A DNA stretch of 8,250 nt from Acidimicrobiia bacterium (GTDB lineage: Bacteria > Actinomycetota > Acidimicrobiia > Spongiisociales > UBA5794): contig JAUVPA010000074.1 in assembly GCA_030598905.1 (NCBI GenBank), positions 1-8,250 of the forward strand, in the 5' to 3' direction. Made by a program: the position numbers and the translations under genes. Shown here one piece after another: positions 1 to 5,940 of this stretch (positions within the stretch are counted from its first letter, which is position 1; every line of letters begins with the position of its first letter). The notes under the pieces were generated by a model that searched no databases, had not been told where the DNA came from, and worked only from the letters and a program-made list of their open reading frames with translations.

Positions 1-325
1 ATCCGACAACGTCGGCGTTTTCGAGAGTCAGATACACATCTCCTCCGCGAACGTCCGTCTTGTACACCGGCACCGGCTTCGTCGCCGGGAGAGCCCCAGG
101 CTGGCCGGTGGTGATGTCGAACTCCGAGCCATGCCGGGGGCATTCCACCTCGGTGCCGAAAAGCTCGCCTTCGGCGAGAGACGCCTCGGCGTGACTACAA
201 CGATCTCCGATCGCGTAGACGTTGTCCTCGATCCGGAAGATGGCAACCTGGTGACCTCCCACTTCGACGCGCACACCGCGCCCATCGGGCAAGTCGGCAA
301 GGCGGCCGATGCGCACATCGGTCAT
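1..325 (-). CDS. Rieske-type [2Fe-2S] ferredoxin of the suf operon (3' end off window)
   Basis: The visible 108 residues form a small soluble Rieske ferredoxin, related to the ferredoxin subunits of non-heme iron oxygenases. The two cluster-binding motifs are intact: C-S-H at residues 43-45 and C-P-R-H at 62-65, so C43/C62 and H45/H65 would hold the [2Fe-2S] cluster. There is no signal peptide or membrane segment. The family is usually about 100-110 residues, so only a few codons are likely missing at the left edge. The start ATG (325-323) overlaps the sufD stop as ATGA, which suggests translational coupling. In actinobacterial suf operons a gene of this type commonly sits between sufD and sufC; its exact role there (electron supply to assembly or a carrier) is not settled. 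The family call is secure, the role is inferred. Confidence 0.93.
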   Translation of the reverse strand, partial: MTDVRIGRLADLPDGRGVRVEVGGHQVAIFRIEDNVYAIGDRCSHAEASLAEGELFGTEVECPRHGSEFDITTGQPGALPATKPVPVYKTDVRGGDVYLTLENADVVG

Positions 326-1584
326 ACGCGGCCCTCTTCCTGAGCCGACACGTACTTGCGATTGATGCTCGCCCGGATGGGTTCCGTGATGTCCGGAACC
401 GGAAGGCGGGCCAGCACCTCCTCGAAGAAGCCTCGCACCTGAAGCCTGTCCGCTCGGCTCTGCTCGAGCCCGCGGCTCATCAGGTAGTAGCGCTGATCTT
501 CGTTGAGCGGACCCACGGTGGACCCGTGACCACACTTCACGTCGTTGGCCAAGATCTCGAGGTTGGGGACGGACTGAGCCGTCGCTCCCTCAGACAGGAG
601 CAGGTTGCGATTCGTTTGGAAGGCCTCCGTCTTCTGACCGGTCTCCTCGATGCGGATCAGACCGGTGAAAACGGACATGGCCTCGTCTTCGACGGCGCCC
701 TTCAAGAACATGTCCGATCGGGTGTTGCGGCCGATGTGGTTCATCACGTAGCGATAGTCGAGCGTCTGGTGATCCTCCCCGAAGTAGGCGCCGCGGACCT
801 GCGCGGTCGAGCCGTCGCCGACAAGATCCGTCGTGAGTGCCAGGCGCGCCAGGTTTCCTCCGAGCCCGACCTCGAACAGATCGATGGATGCATCACGGTC
901 TGCGACAACGCGAGCGTGGCCGATGGTGGTCGCTCCGTAGTCGACGTCCTGCACCAGCACGACCTTCAGGCCGGCGCCGGGACCCACGTGGCACACGAGT
1001 TGGGGAATCATCGTGGCACCCGCTACAGAACGCAGATGCACGACGAGTGAGGCGAACGAGGCCTCTTCCATCTCCACGCGAACGGCAGGAAACGAAACCG
1101 AGCCGGCAGCGGTTCCGTGTATGTCGATGTAGAAGGGCGCTTCGGCCACTTGGCCCTTCTCCACGTGGAGGAATGCCCCGTCACTACCGAATGTGTTGTG
1201 TGCGGCAGAGAAGAGGTCGGTGTCGGCGCCGATATTTGCCACCTCAGCAGAGCGGACGGCTGCCTCGCGATCTGCTAGAGCACCACGTAGCGACACGAGT
1301 TGCTCGCTACTCGAGCCCGATGCTCTCCCGTCGACGACAGTCAATCGGTGAGCCTGGCCCAGACAGTCTGCAATGTCGCCGTCGGGCAGAGGATCGGCCC
1401 CTCTCTGGGGAATTGACAACTCCTTCAGATCGAAGTCGAGGTCGACATAACGCCACGCCTCCTCCTGGGCGGACGGCATTGATCCCTCGATGAACAGCTG
1501 GAGTGCTTGGAGGCGCTCGTCGGTTCGCCACTGTGGCTCCTCGCCGACGACGAGCGGCAACGCTTCTCGGTTGAGGGGGATCAT
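322..1584 (-). CDS. sufD: Fe-S cluster assembly scaffold subunit SufD
   Basis: SufD joins SufB and the ATPase SufC in the cytoplasmic SufBC2D scaffold, on which nascent Fe-S clusters are built. The 420-residue product has the family's usual length. The N-terminal helical region includes E-E-A-W-R-Y at 41-46, the typical (W/E)-x-W-(R/K)-Y signature; the middle is the beta-helix core; the C-terminal signature K-C-G-H-G-S-T-V-G at 350-358 is followed by Y-Y-L-M-S-R-G-L at 366-373. H353 corresponds to E. coli SufD His360, a proposed cluster-site ligand, with C351 two residues before it. The ATG at 1584 is supported by AGGAG at 1592-1596, 7 bases upstream. The stop overlaps the Rieske gene. Unusually, no sufB lies directly upstream: the sufB on this strand is about 5.9 kb away, so sufD appears to begin its own transcript. 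Confidence 0.96.
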   Translation of the reverse strand: MIPLNREALPLVVGEEPQWRTDERLQALQLFIEGSMPSAQEEAWRYVDLDFDLKELSIPQRGADPLPDGDIADCLGQAHRLTVVDGRASGSSSEQLVSLRGALADREAAVRSAEVANIGADTDLFSAAHNTFGSDGAFLHVEKGQVAEAPFYIDIHGTAAGSVSFPAVRVEMEEASFASLVVHLRSVAGATMIPQLVCHVGPGAGLKVVLVQDVDYGATTIGHARVVADRDASIDLFEVGLGGNLARLALTTDLVGDGSTAQVRGAYFGEDHQTLDYRYVMNHIGRNTRSDMFLKGAVEDEAMSVFTGLIRIEETGQKTEAFQTNRNLLLSEGATAQSVPNLEILANDVKCGHGSTVGPLNEDQRYYLMSRGLEQSRADRLQVRGFFEEVLARLPVPDITEPIRASINRKYVSAQEEGRV

Positions 1585-1609
1585 CGACCGGCTCCTGAGA
1601 CGACGAACG

Positions 1610-1622
1610 GACTCTAGGAGTC
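1610..1622. promoter_or_regulatory. 13-bp palindrome upstream of sufD (possible operator)
   Basis: GACTC-TAG-GAGTC is a perfect inverted repeat with a three-base centre, lying 26-38 bases before the sufD start. On the sufD strand it contains TAGAGT, a TANNNT-type -10-like hexamer, but I found no good -35 at normal spacing. It does not match the SufR or IscR operator patterns I know. A 5-bp half-site is short and could be chance. Confidence 0.22.
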
Positions 1623-1660
1623 TGCTGAGTGATGCGGTTGCTCGGATCGGCGGCTAGGCG

Positions 1661-1947
1661 CGCCAGTCGCAAGGGTGAGGTTTCGTCACTCCTCATGTCG
1701 GAGTGGCGTAGCCGAGACCACCGCGACTGGTGATGACCTGGTCGTCGAGACGAGTGACATGTATTGCTCGGCGGGCTCCTGGGAAGAAGGGTCTTGCTAC
1801 CGACCCGGTCTCGAGGGCCACGTTTGCTGCAGCTAAACGTAGATCCCGCATAGGGTTCGAGGACCTGCCAATACAAAGACGAGGTGGCCTCCGCCGACGC
1901 GCCACGCGCGACGAGCGACGCGACAGGACGAGGCGTGGCAGGCCACC
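1661..1947 (+). promoter_or_regulatory. Candidate structured 5' leader of the M23 peptidase gene
   Basis: The 377 bases between sufD and the M23 gene (1585-1961) hold no convincing gene but several nested inverted repeats. Helix A: 1661-1670 with 1723-1732 (10 pairs, one G-U), then 1674-1677 with 1719-1722, capped by a 9-pair hairpin 1684-1692/1700-1708 (one G-U) with a 7-base loop. CGGCTA at 1651-1656 could also pair with TAGCCG at 1709-1714, inside helix A, as a pseudoknot. Helix B: 1789-1793/1802-1806. Helix C: 1807-1814/1857-1865 with one bulged G, enclosing 1815-1817/1845-1847 and hairpin 1820-1825/1835-1840. Helix D: 1883-1890/1940-1947 plus 1901-1907/1933-1939, ending 3 bases before the ribosome binding site. 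The order suggests a leader RNA, but helices this size arise by chance in GC-rich DNA. No known riboswitch class was matched. Confidence 0.35.
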
Positions 1948-1950
1948 GCT

Positions 1951-1955
1951 GGAGG
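1951..1955 (+). promoter_or_regulatory. Ribosome binding site that fixes the M23 peptidase start
   Basis: GGAGG with a 6-base spacer precedes ATG at 1962. It selects this start over an in-frame ATG at 1884, which would put 26 Arg/Gly/Ala-rich residues before the signal peptide and has no comparable site. Confidence 0.8.
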
Positions 1956-1961
1956 TTTCCC

Positions 1962-2609
1962 ATGTTCATGCCGGCGCATCGCGCCCTCCGCGCGCTCGCA
2001 GTGATTGCAGCACTCCTTGCCTCGGCTCTCTTCGGGTCCGGTGCGGCACTGGCCGCGACGGTGATGGCGTTTGTCGAAGAGGCAGAGCCGACCGAAGCAG
2101 TCGTCAACGTCGAAGACTTCCTGATCGAAGCTTTCCCGCACGAAACGGCAGACGTCTCTTTCTCGGATTCGTGGGGCGCCGCGCGCAGCGGAGGTCGCCG
2201 CCACAAGGGAACGGACATCAAATCCCCTCGAGGCACGCCGCTCGTCGCCGTCGCGGCGGGGACGATCTCTCACATGGATTGGAGTCGCTTGTCGGGGTGG
2301 AACATCCGCATCGAGCATGCCGAAGGATGGGTGAGTTCCTACCTTCATCTCAACAACGACACGGCGGGAACCGACGACGGCGAAGGCGGATCTGAACGCG
2401 CTTTTGCCGAAGGGCTCGAGGTCGGCTCGACGGTTGAAGCCGGAACGATGATCGGGTTTGTTGGAGACTCGGGAAATGCAGAAGACACCATCGCGCATAC
2501 CCACTTCGAGTTGAAGAACGGTGATCAGAAGGTGAATCCGTTTCCGTACCTTGAAGTTGCTTGGGAGCGGAAGCTGTTGCTGTACGAAGCTGAGGGAGAC
2601 GCGGCTTGA
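1962..2609 (+). CDS. Secreted M23 family (LytM-type) metallopeptidase
   Basis: M23 peptidases are Zn-dependent endopeptidases that cut peptidoglycan cross-bridges outside the cell; inactive members serve as activators of other hydrolases. The product is 215 residues from the ATG supported by GGAGG. Residues 1-31 form a signal peptide: basic start with H and R, a hydrophobic core, and A-L-A before a predicted cut after residue 31. The M23 domain keeps the metal and catalytic residues: H81-x3-D85 (in H-K-G-T-D), H129 (in Y-L-H-L) and H179-T-H181 (in H-T-H-F-E-L), followed by the usual V-N-P-F-P-Y-L end. All key residues are present, so it is probably active. There is no LysM, SH3 or coiled-coil targeting segment; only a short acidic linker separates the signal peptide from the domain. 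It is a single-gene unit, ending 8 bases from the convergent udgB gene. A structured leader may regulate it. Confidence 0.92.
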   Translation: MFMPAHRALRALAVIAALLASALFGSGAALAATVMAFVEEAEPTEAVVNVEDFLIEAFPHETADVSFSDSWGAARSGGRRHKGTDIKSPRGTPLVAVAAGTISHMDWSRLSGWNIRIEHAEGWVSSYLHLNNDTAGTDDGEGGSERAFAEGLEVGSTVEAGTMIGFVGDSGNAEDTIAHTHFELKNGDQKVNPFPYLEVAWERKLLLYEAEGDAA

Positions 2610-2617
2610 CCGAGTCG

Positions 2618-3307
2618 TCAGTTGGTATTTGTTGACAAGAGGCGCGCCGCGGTGGTGAAGACGTCGTCGAGCATTCCTTCGGTGAGACGGCCGGTGAAAG
2701 TGTTTTGCTGGCTGACGTGATAGCTGGTGAGCAGGGTGATTTTGCCGAGGTCAAGCTCGAGGCCATGGGTGAACTTGGGGCGCTTCTCCTCGCCTTGTCG
2801 GCCCGATAGGTATCGCCACGTGCTGCGGTAGCCGAACTCACCGAGGGCAACGAACACTTGTGCTTTCTCGAGCAGATCGAGTTCGGCGTTGAACCAGGAC
2901 GCGCAGTTGTCGCGTTCAGCCGGGGTGGGTCGATTCTTGGGGGGCACACAACGCACCGGAGCGGTGATCCAAGCGTCGTCCAAGACCATTCCGTCGCCGA
3001 CATCCGTCGACGATGCCTGGGAAGCAAACCCGGCCCGATGCAGAGCCCGGTAGAGCCACTCACCGCTGCGATCGCCGGTGAACATGCGGCCGGTTCGGTT
3101 GGCACCATGGGCGGCTGGTGCAAGCCCGATGACCACCAAGCGGGCATCAGGATCACCGAAACCGGGAACGGGCTTGCCCCAGTATTCGTCGCCGACAAAC
3201 GCGGCTCGTTTGTTGGCTGCGACGTGTTCGCGCCACTCGACCAGGCGCCGACACCGCCTGCACGCGATGAGCTCGGCAGCCAGCTCGCCGAGGGATTCTG
3301 TGCTCAT
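2618..3307 (-). CDS. udgB: Family 5 uracil-DNA glycosylase (UdgB), predicted 4Fe-4S
   Basis: This enzyme removes uracil, and in characterised family 5 members other deaminated bases such as hypoxanthine, from DNA as the first step of base excision repair. The 229-residue product has the family 5 motif G-L-A-P-A-A-H-G at 61-68, continuing N-R-T-G-R-M-F-T-G-D; family 4 would have an acidic residue and a different loop here. The second active-site motif H-V-S-Q-Q-N at 197-202 runs into T-F-T-G-R-L-T. Four cysteines at 16, 19, 120 and 135 are placed to hold a 4Fe-4S cluster. The start is ATG at 3307, overlapping the upstream lipoprotein gene's stop as ATGA; a GTG 18 codons earlier would add an unlikely tail, so I prefer the overlap start. 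No separate ribosome binding site is visible, so translation is probably coupled. An Fe-S enzyme lying between sufB and sufD is notable but may be coincidence. Confidence 0.94.
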   Translation of the reverse strand: MSTESLGELAAELIACRRCRRLVEWREHVAANKRAAFVGDEYWGKPVPGFGDPDARLVVIGLAPAAHGANRTGRMFTGDRSGEWLYRALHRAGFASQASSTDVGDGMVLDDAWITAPVRCVPPKNRPTPAERDNCASWFNAELDLLEKAQVFVALGEFGYRSTWRYLSGRQGEEKRPKFTHGLELDLGKITLLTSYHVSQQNTFTGRLTEGMLDDVFTTAARLLSTNTN

Positions 3308-4842
3308 CGCGAAGGAAGAGTGTTGGCGGAAAAGCTGCTGGCGTTGCTCCAGAGCATCCACCCCATCCCGAGGTCCTCGGCAATACCCTGGACGCCTCGA
3401 GCGTCGGTATCAGAAAGCACCCAGGTCTGGAGCCAGGGTCGGTAGTACGCATAACCCTCGAGCTTTCGTTCGCCTGCACGCAGAGCGTCGTTGACGATCG
3501 TGAGTGCATGCTCGTTGGGGTCGGCCATGCCCTTCCAGCCCGGTCCGTAGTTGGTCGTATAGATCATCGGGCTGAGCACATCGACGGTTCGCGACATGGC
3601 ACCTGGGCGCTGACCCACATTCTCGTCGGTCGGCGACTCCAGCGTGATCGCCAGCACGTTGGCTCCGACTGCACACTGCAAGGGTGCCGGGCTCAGGACC
3701 GAATGGGCACGGTCGAGAAAGGCGAGCACGGAGGCGACACGGACCTCTTCGGTATAGGCACCGTCGAAGGTGGCATCGGAAAGGTCGCCGCCGAACGGAA
3801 ATGAGACGTAGTCGAACTGGATCTCGTCGAACCCGCGCCTGCACGCCTCTGCTCCTAGATCCACGGCATACTCGTAGGCGGCCGGATCGCTCGGGTCGAG
3901 CCAGTTGTGACCCGCCGCGGTCTCCCACAAGCCGCCATCTCCGGTCGTGACCGCGTGATCCGAGTTCGCCTGAGCCTGGAGTGTGTCTTGAAACACGACG
4001 ATCCGGGCGATCTTGTAGAGCGAACGCTCGTCCATATCGCGCACGAGGTTGTCGATGTCGTAGAACGCCTTGACGGCACCGATCTCATGAGCAGCCGACA
4101 CTTCCGTGTCGTGCAGAACAGTGCCCGTTTCGTCCTTCACGTCTACGACCAGAGCATCGATGCCCGTGAGATCCGCGAGAGACAGGATCTCGGCCCAGCC
4201 AGCCGGAGATCCTGCTTTCTCGCCGCTGACCCGCAATGCACGCACTGCAATCGGTGACATCTGGAGGTCCCCTGCCGTCTCGGTCCTCCCGTCCCACTCG
4301 TGGGTCGCCGACTCCCAGGCAGGTCGGGAGAGATGGATCTCGCCCGGCGCCGCTCTCTCCAGCTGGAACCGGCCTTCATCGTCCGTCTCATCGGTCGCCG
4401 CCCCGAGGGCAACGGTTGCGCCCGGGAGAGCGATGCCGTCGTTCGTCGTGACGCGACCCGAGAGAACGACGGGGTCGAGGCGAAACTCGATCCGGCCGGC
4501 AGCCGGGTAATCGCGGAGTTCCTCGGTCCACGATCGAAAACCTCTGGCACCAACTTCGATCACTACATCGCCTTCGGGCCATCCGATGGTCGTCGATCCG
4601 ACGGAGTCGAGCACGAGGCCTTTTCCGTTGACGGCTACCGATGCCGGGATGACACTCAGATCGTCTCCCGCCAGAACGACGATCTCGAGCGACGGAGCAC
4701 CGAGTTCGGCACCGGTGACGCCGCCGGGGTCGAGAGTGAGCGAACTTGAGCAAGCGGCCAGGCCGATCACGGCGATCGCGGCGATCGCTCCCAGGCTCGC
4801 CAAAGACGGCGATCGATTGTCCTGGTGGGGTCGTGGGAACAC
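3304..4842 (-). CDS. Lipoprotein with carboxypeptidase-regulatory-like and DUF4015 (GH-like) domains
   Basis: A predicted 512-residue exported lipoprotein. From the GTG at 4842 it has a basic N-region (R4, H6, R10), a hydrophobic stretch at about 14-30 and a lipobox L-A-A-C with C31 as the lipidated residue. Residues about 127-176 resemble the carboxypeptidase regulatory-like beta-sandwich (L-S-G-R-V ... P-G-A-T-V ... D-D-E-G-R-F). Residues about 198-480 match the DUF4015 putative glycoside hydrolase domain: A-L-V-V-D-V-K-D near 230-237, I-A-R-I-V-V-F-Q-D at 278-286, F-D-E-I-Q-F-D-Y at 338-345, S-P-M-I-Y at 424-428 and R-P-W-L-Q at 468-472. The family is thought to be a TIM barrel acting on a polysaccharide; its substrate is unknown to me. 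The frame stays open to 5169, but that part runs through the divergent sigma gene and precedes the signal peptide, so I reject it. AGGG 6 bases before the GTG is a modest ribosome binding site. The gene heads a unit with udgB. Confidence 0.87.
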   Translation of the reverse strand: MFPRPHQDNRSPSLASLGAIAAIAVIGLAACSSSLTLDPGGVTGAELGAPSLEIVVLAGDDLSVIPASVAVNGKGLVLDSVGSTTIGWPEGDVVIEVGARGFRSWTEELRDYPAAGRIEFRLDPVVLSGRVTTNDGIALPGATVALGAATDETDDEGRFQLERAAPGEIHLSRPAWESATHEWDGRTETAGDLQMSPIAVRALRVSGEKAGSPAGWAEILSLADLTGIDALVVDVKDETGTVLHDTEVSAAHEIGAVKAFYDIDNLVRDMDERSLYKIARIVVFQDTLQAQANSDHAVTTGDGGLWETAAGHNWLDPSDPAAYEYAVDLGAEACRRGFDEIQFDYVSFPFGGDLSDATFDGAYTEEVRVASVLAFLDRAHSVLSPAPLQCAVGANVLAITLESPTDENVGQRPGAMSRTVDVLSPMIYTTNYGPGWKGMADPNEHALTIVNDALRAGERKLEGYAYYRPWLQTWVLSDTDARGVQGIAEDLGMGWMLWSNASSFSANTLPSR

Positions 4843-4891
4843 AGCAGCCCTGCATGGCGAAGAACGCGTGCCTGCCAAGGCTAATGACGGA

Positions 4892-4920
4892 TTGCGGCTG
4901 TCGGCGGTCCGTGATAACTT
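4892..4920 (+). promoter_or_regulatory. Candidate sigma-70 promoter of the sigma factor gene
   Basis: TTGCGG at 4892-4897 and TAACTT at 4915-4920 are separated by exactly 17 bases, a housekeeping-type -35/-10 pair. Transcription would start near 4927 and give a leader of about 44 bases. The 128-base gap 4843-4970 must also hold the promoter of the divergent lipoprotein gene; TAGCCT around 4877-4882 on the minus strand is a weak -10 candidate without a good -35. Confidence 0.4.
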
Positions 4921-4970
4921 CGCCCGCGCTCCTCCCTCCGCACTCGGGGGGCCGGTGAACGGGAGGACAT

Positions 4971-5915
4971 GTGGCGGAGACGGTATATCGGGCGCACGAT
5001 TCAGATGCCTCCATCGCTGATGCGGTGGGGATGTATCTCGAGGAAGTCGCGGCACACAGTCTTCTGACGGCAGAGGATGAAGTCCGACTCGCCCGTGCGA
5101 TGGAAGCCTCCCGGCGAGCTCAGCATCGGCTCGACACCGAGATTGGCTTGTCTCCTTCCGAGAAGGCACTTTTGTATCGCGCGGTCAACGGAGGGGACGA
5201 AGCCAAGACGGAGTTCATTCGCTCCAACCTCAGGCTCGTCATTTCAATCGCAAAGAGGTACTCAGGAAGAGGCCTGGACCTCCTCGACCTGATCCAGGAA
5301 GGAAACCTCGGTCTGATCCGCGCGGTCGAGAAGTTCGACTGGCGCAAGGGTTTCAAGTTCTCGACATACGCGACCTGGTGGATCCGCCAGGCAATTACGC
5401 GGGGCCTCGGCAACTACGGTCGGACGATCAGGCTGCCGGTACACATGGTCGATGTGGTCCGCACCGTGCAGGAGACCGAGTTGTCATTGCACGAGCAGTA
5501 CCGCCGGCCCCCGACGGTTGCCGAGATCTCGCTCGTTTCGGGTCTCGACGAAGAGAAGATCGTCATCGCCTTGAGGGCACCGTCCGAGACGGTATCGCTC
5601 GATCGCCCAGTCGGCGAGGACGGCGACGCCGAGTTGGGGGATTTCGTCAGGGATGAAGGTGCCGTCGATCCGTTTGTCCAAGTGGCAGATGTCGCTCGCC
5701 GAGAAGAGCTCGAGAAGGCGCTTTCGATGCTCGACGAGCGCGAGCGTATCGTCGTGGATCTCCGGTACGGGCTCGACGGCCAACCGCCGCGGACCCTCTC
5801 TGACGTGGGCGGAATCGTAGGAATCACCCGGGAACGGGTCCGCCAGATCGAAACCCGAGCCCTCTCCAAATTGCGCCACCCCTCCAGCAGCTACGACCTC
5901 GAGAGCCTCCTCTGA
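4971..5915 (+). CDS. RNA polymerase sigma factor, sigma-70 group 2
   Basis: A 314-residue sigma-70 family protein that would direct RNA polymerase to promoters. Region 1.2 lies at about 16-45. Region 2 is at about 78-148, with N-L-R-L-V-I-S-I-A-K-R-Y, then D-L-I-Q-E-G-N-L-G-L-I-R-A-V-E-K-F-D, and the -10 recognition helix F-S-T-Y-A-T-W-W-I-R-Q-A-I-T-R. Region 3 covers about 152-230 (R-T-I-R-L-P-V-H-M), and region 4 about 245-304, with the -35 helix-turn-helix G-I-T-R-E-R-V-R-Q-I-E at 284-294. It lacks the long N-terminal extension of actinobacterial primary sigma factors, and the segment after region 2.4 (R-G-L-G-N-Y-G) differs from the usual primary-sigma R-A-M-A-D-Q-A. I therefore call it a group 2, non-essential type (like HrdA/HrdD or SigB) rather than SigA. 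The start is GTG with GGGAGG at 4961-4966, a tight 4-base spacer. It is divergent from the lipoprotein gene and convergent with nucS. Confidence 0.94.
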   Translation: MAETVYRAHDSDASIADAVGMYLEEVAAHSLLTAEDEVRLARAMEASRRAQHRLDTEIGLSPSEKALLYRAVNGGDEAKTEFIRSNLRLVISIAKRYSGRGLDLLDLIQEGNLGLIRAVEKFDWRKGFKFSTYATWWIRQAITRGLGNYGRTIRLPVHMVDVVRTVQETELSLHEQYRRPPTVAEISLVSGLDEEKIVIALRAPSETVSLDRPVGEDGDAELGDFVRDEGAVDPFVQVADVARREELEKALSMLDERERIVVDLRYGLDGQPPRTLSDVGGIVGITRERVRQIETRALSKLRHPSSSYDLESLL

Positions 5916-5916
5916 C

Positions 5917-5938
5917 CTGCCTCCTGAGGGGGGAGCAG
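5917..5938. terminator. Weak hairpin between convergent sigma and nucS genes
   Basis: The 25-base gap contains CTGCCTCC pairing with GGGG-A-GCAG (one bulged A, one G-U, 5-base loop). There is no T-run after the stem in either direction; a T-run on the minus strand lies before the stem, inside the end of nucS. It could be a shared actinobacterial-type terminator without a U-tail, but the evidence is thin. Confidence 0.25.
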
Positions 5939-5940
5939 CT

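Noticed and set aside
28..318. Minus-strand 96-codon open frame within the Rieske gene
   Set aside because: It is an out-of-frame reading of the Rieske gene, whose own frame shows both cluster motifs and the ATGA overlap with sufD.
1640..1850. ydaO-yuaA (c-di-AMP) riboswitch in front of the M23 gene
   Set aside because: The gene context fits and CAGCTAA...GTAG near 1830-1842 is suggestive, but the 5' core (GCCGAATCC-like) and the CCCGA before CAGCTAA are absent and the spacing is too long. Only an Rfam scan could revive it.
1780..1871. Cobalamin riboswitch
   Set aside because: GGGAAG, GGGCCAC and GAGGACCTGCC occur in a similar order to cobalamin-element boxes, but the boxes are incomplete, the CAGG arm before ACCTGCC is missing, and the downstream gene has no B12 link.
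1884..1961. Longer N-terminus for the M23 peptidase
   Set aside because: It would add 26 Arg/Gly-rich residues before the signal peptide, lacks a ribosome binding site and would translate through the leader hairpin; ATG at 1962 has GGAGG 6 bases upstream.
1307..2236. 309-codon open frame on the minus strand across the sufD 5' end, the leader and the M23 start
   Set aside because: It is antisense to the M23 gene and out of frame with sufD; the translation is Arg/Ser-rich without a recognisable domain, as expected for a GC-rich shadow frame.
3308..3361. GTG start 18 codons upstream for UdgB
   Set aside because: The ATG at 3307 overlaps the lipoprotein stop as ATGA and gives the normal family N-terminus shortly before the C-x2-C motif; the extra residues lie within the lipoprotein gene.
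4843..5169. 109-codon N-terminal extension of the DUF4015 lipoprotein
   Set aside because: It runs antisense through the sigma factor gene, has no domain, and would place the lipoprotein signal peptide in the protein's interior.
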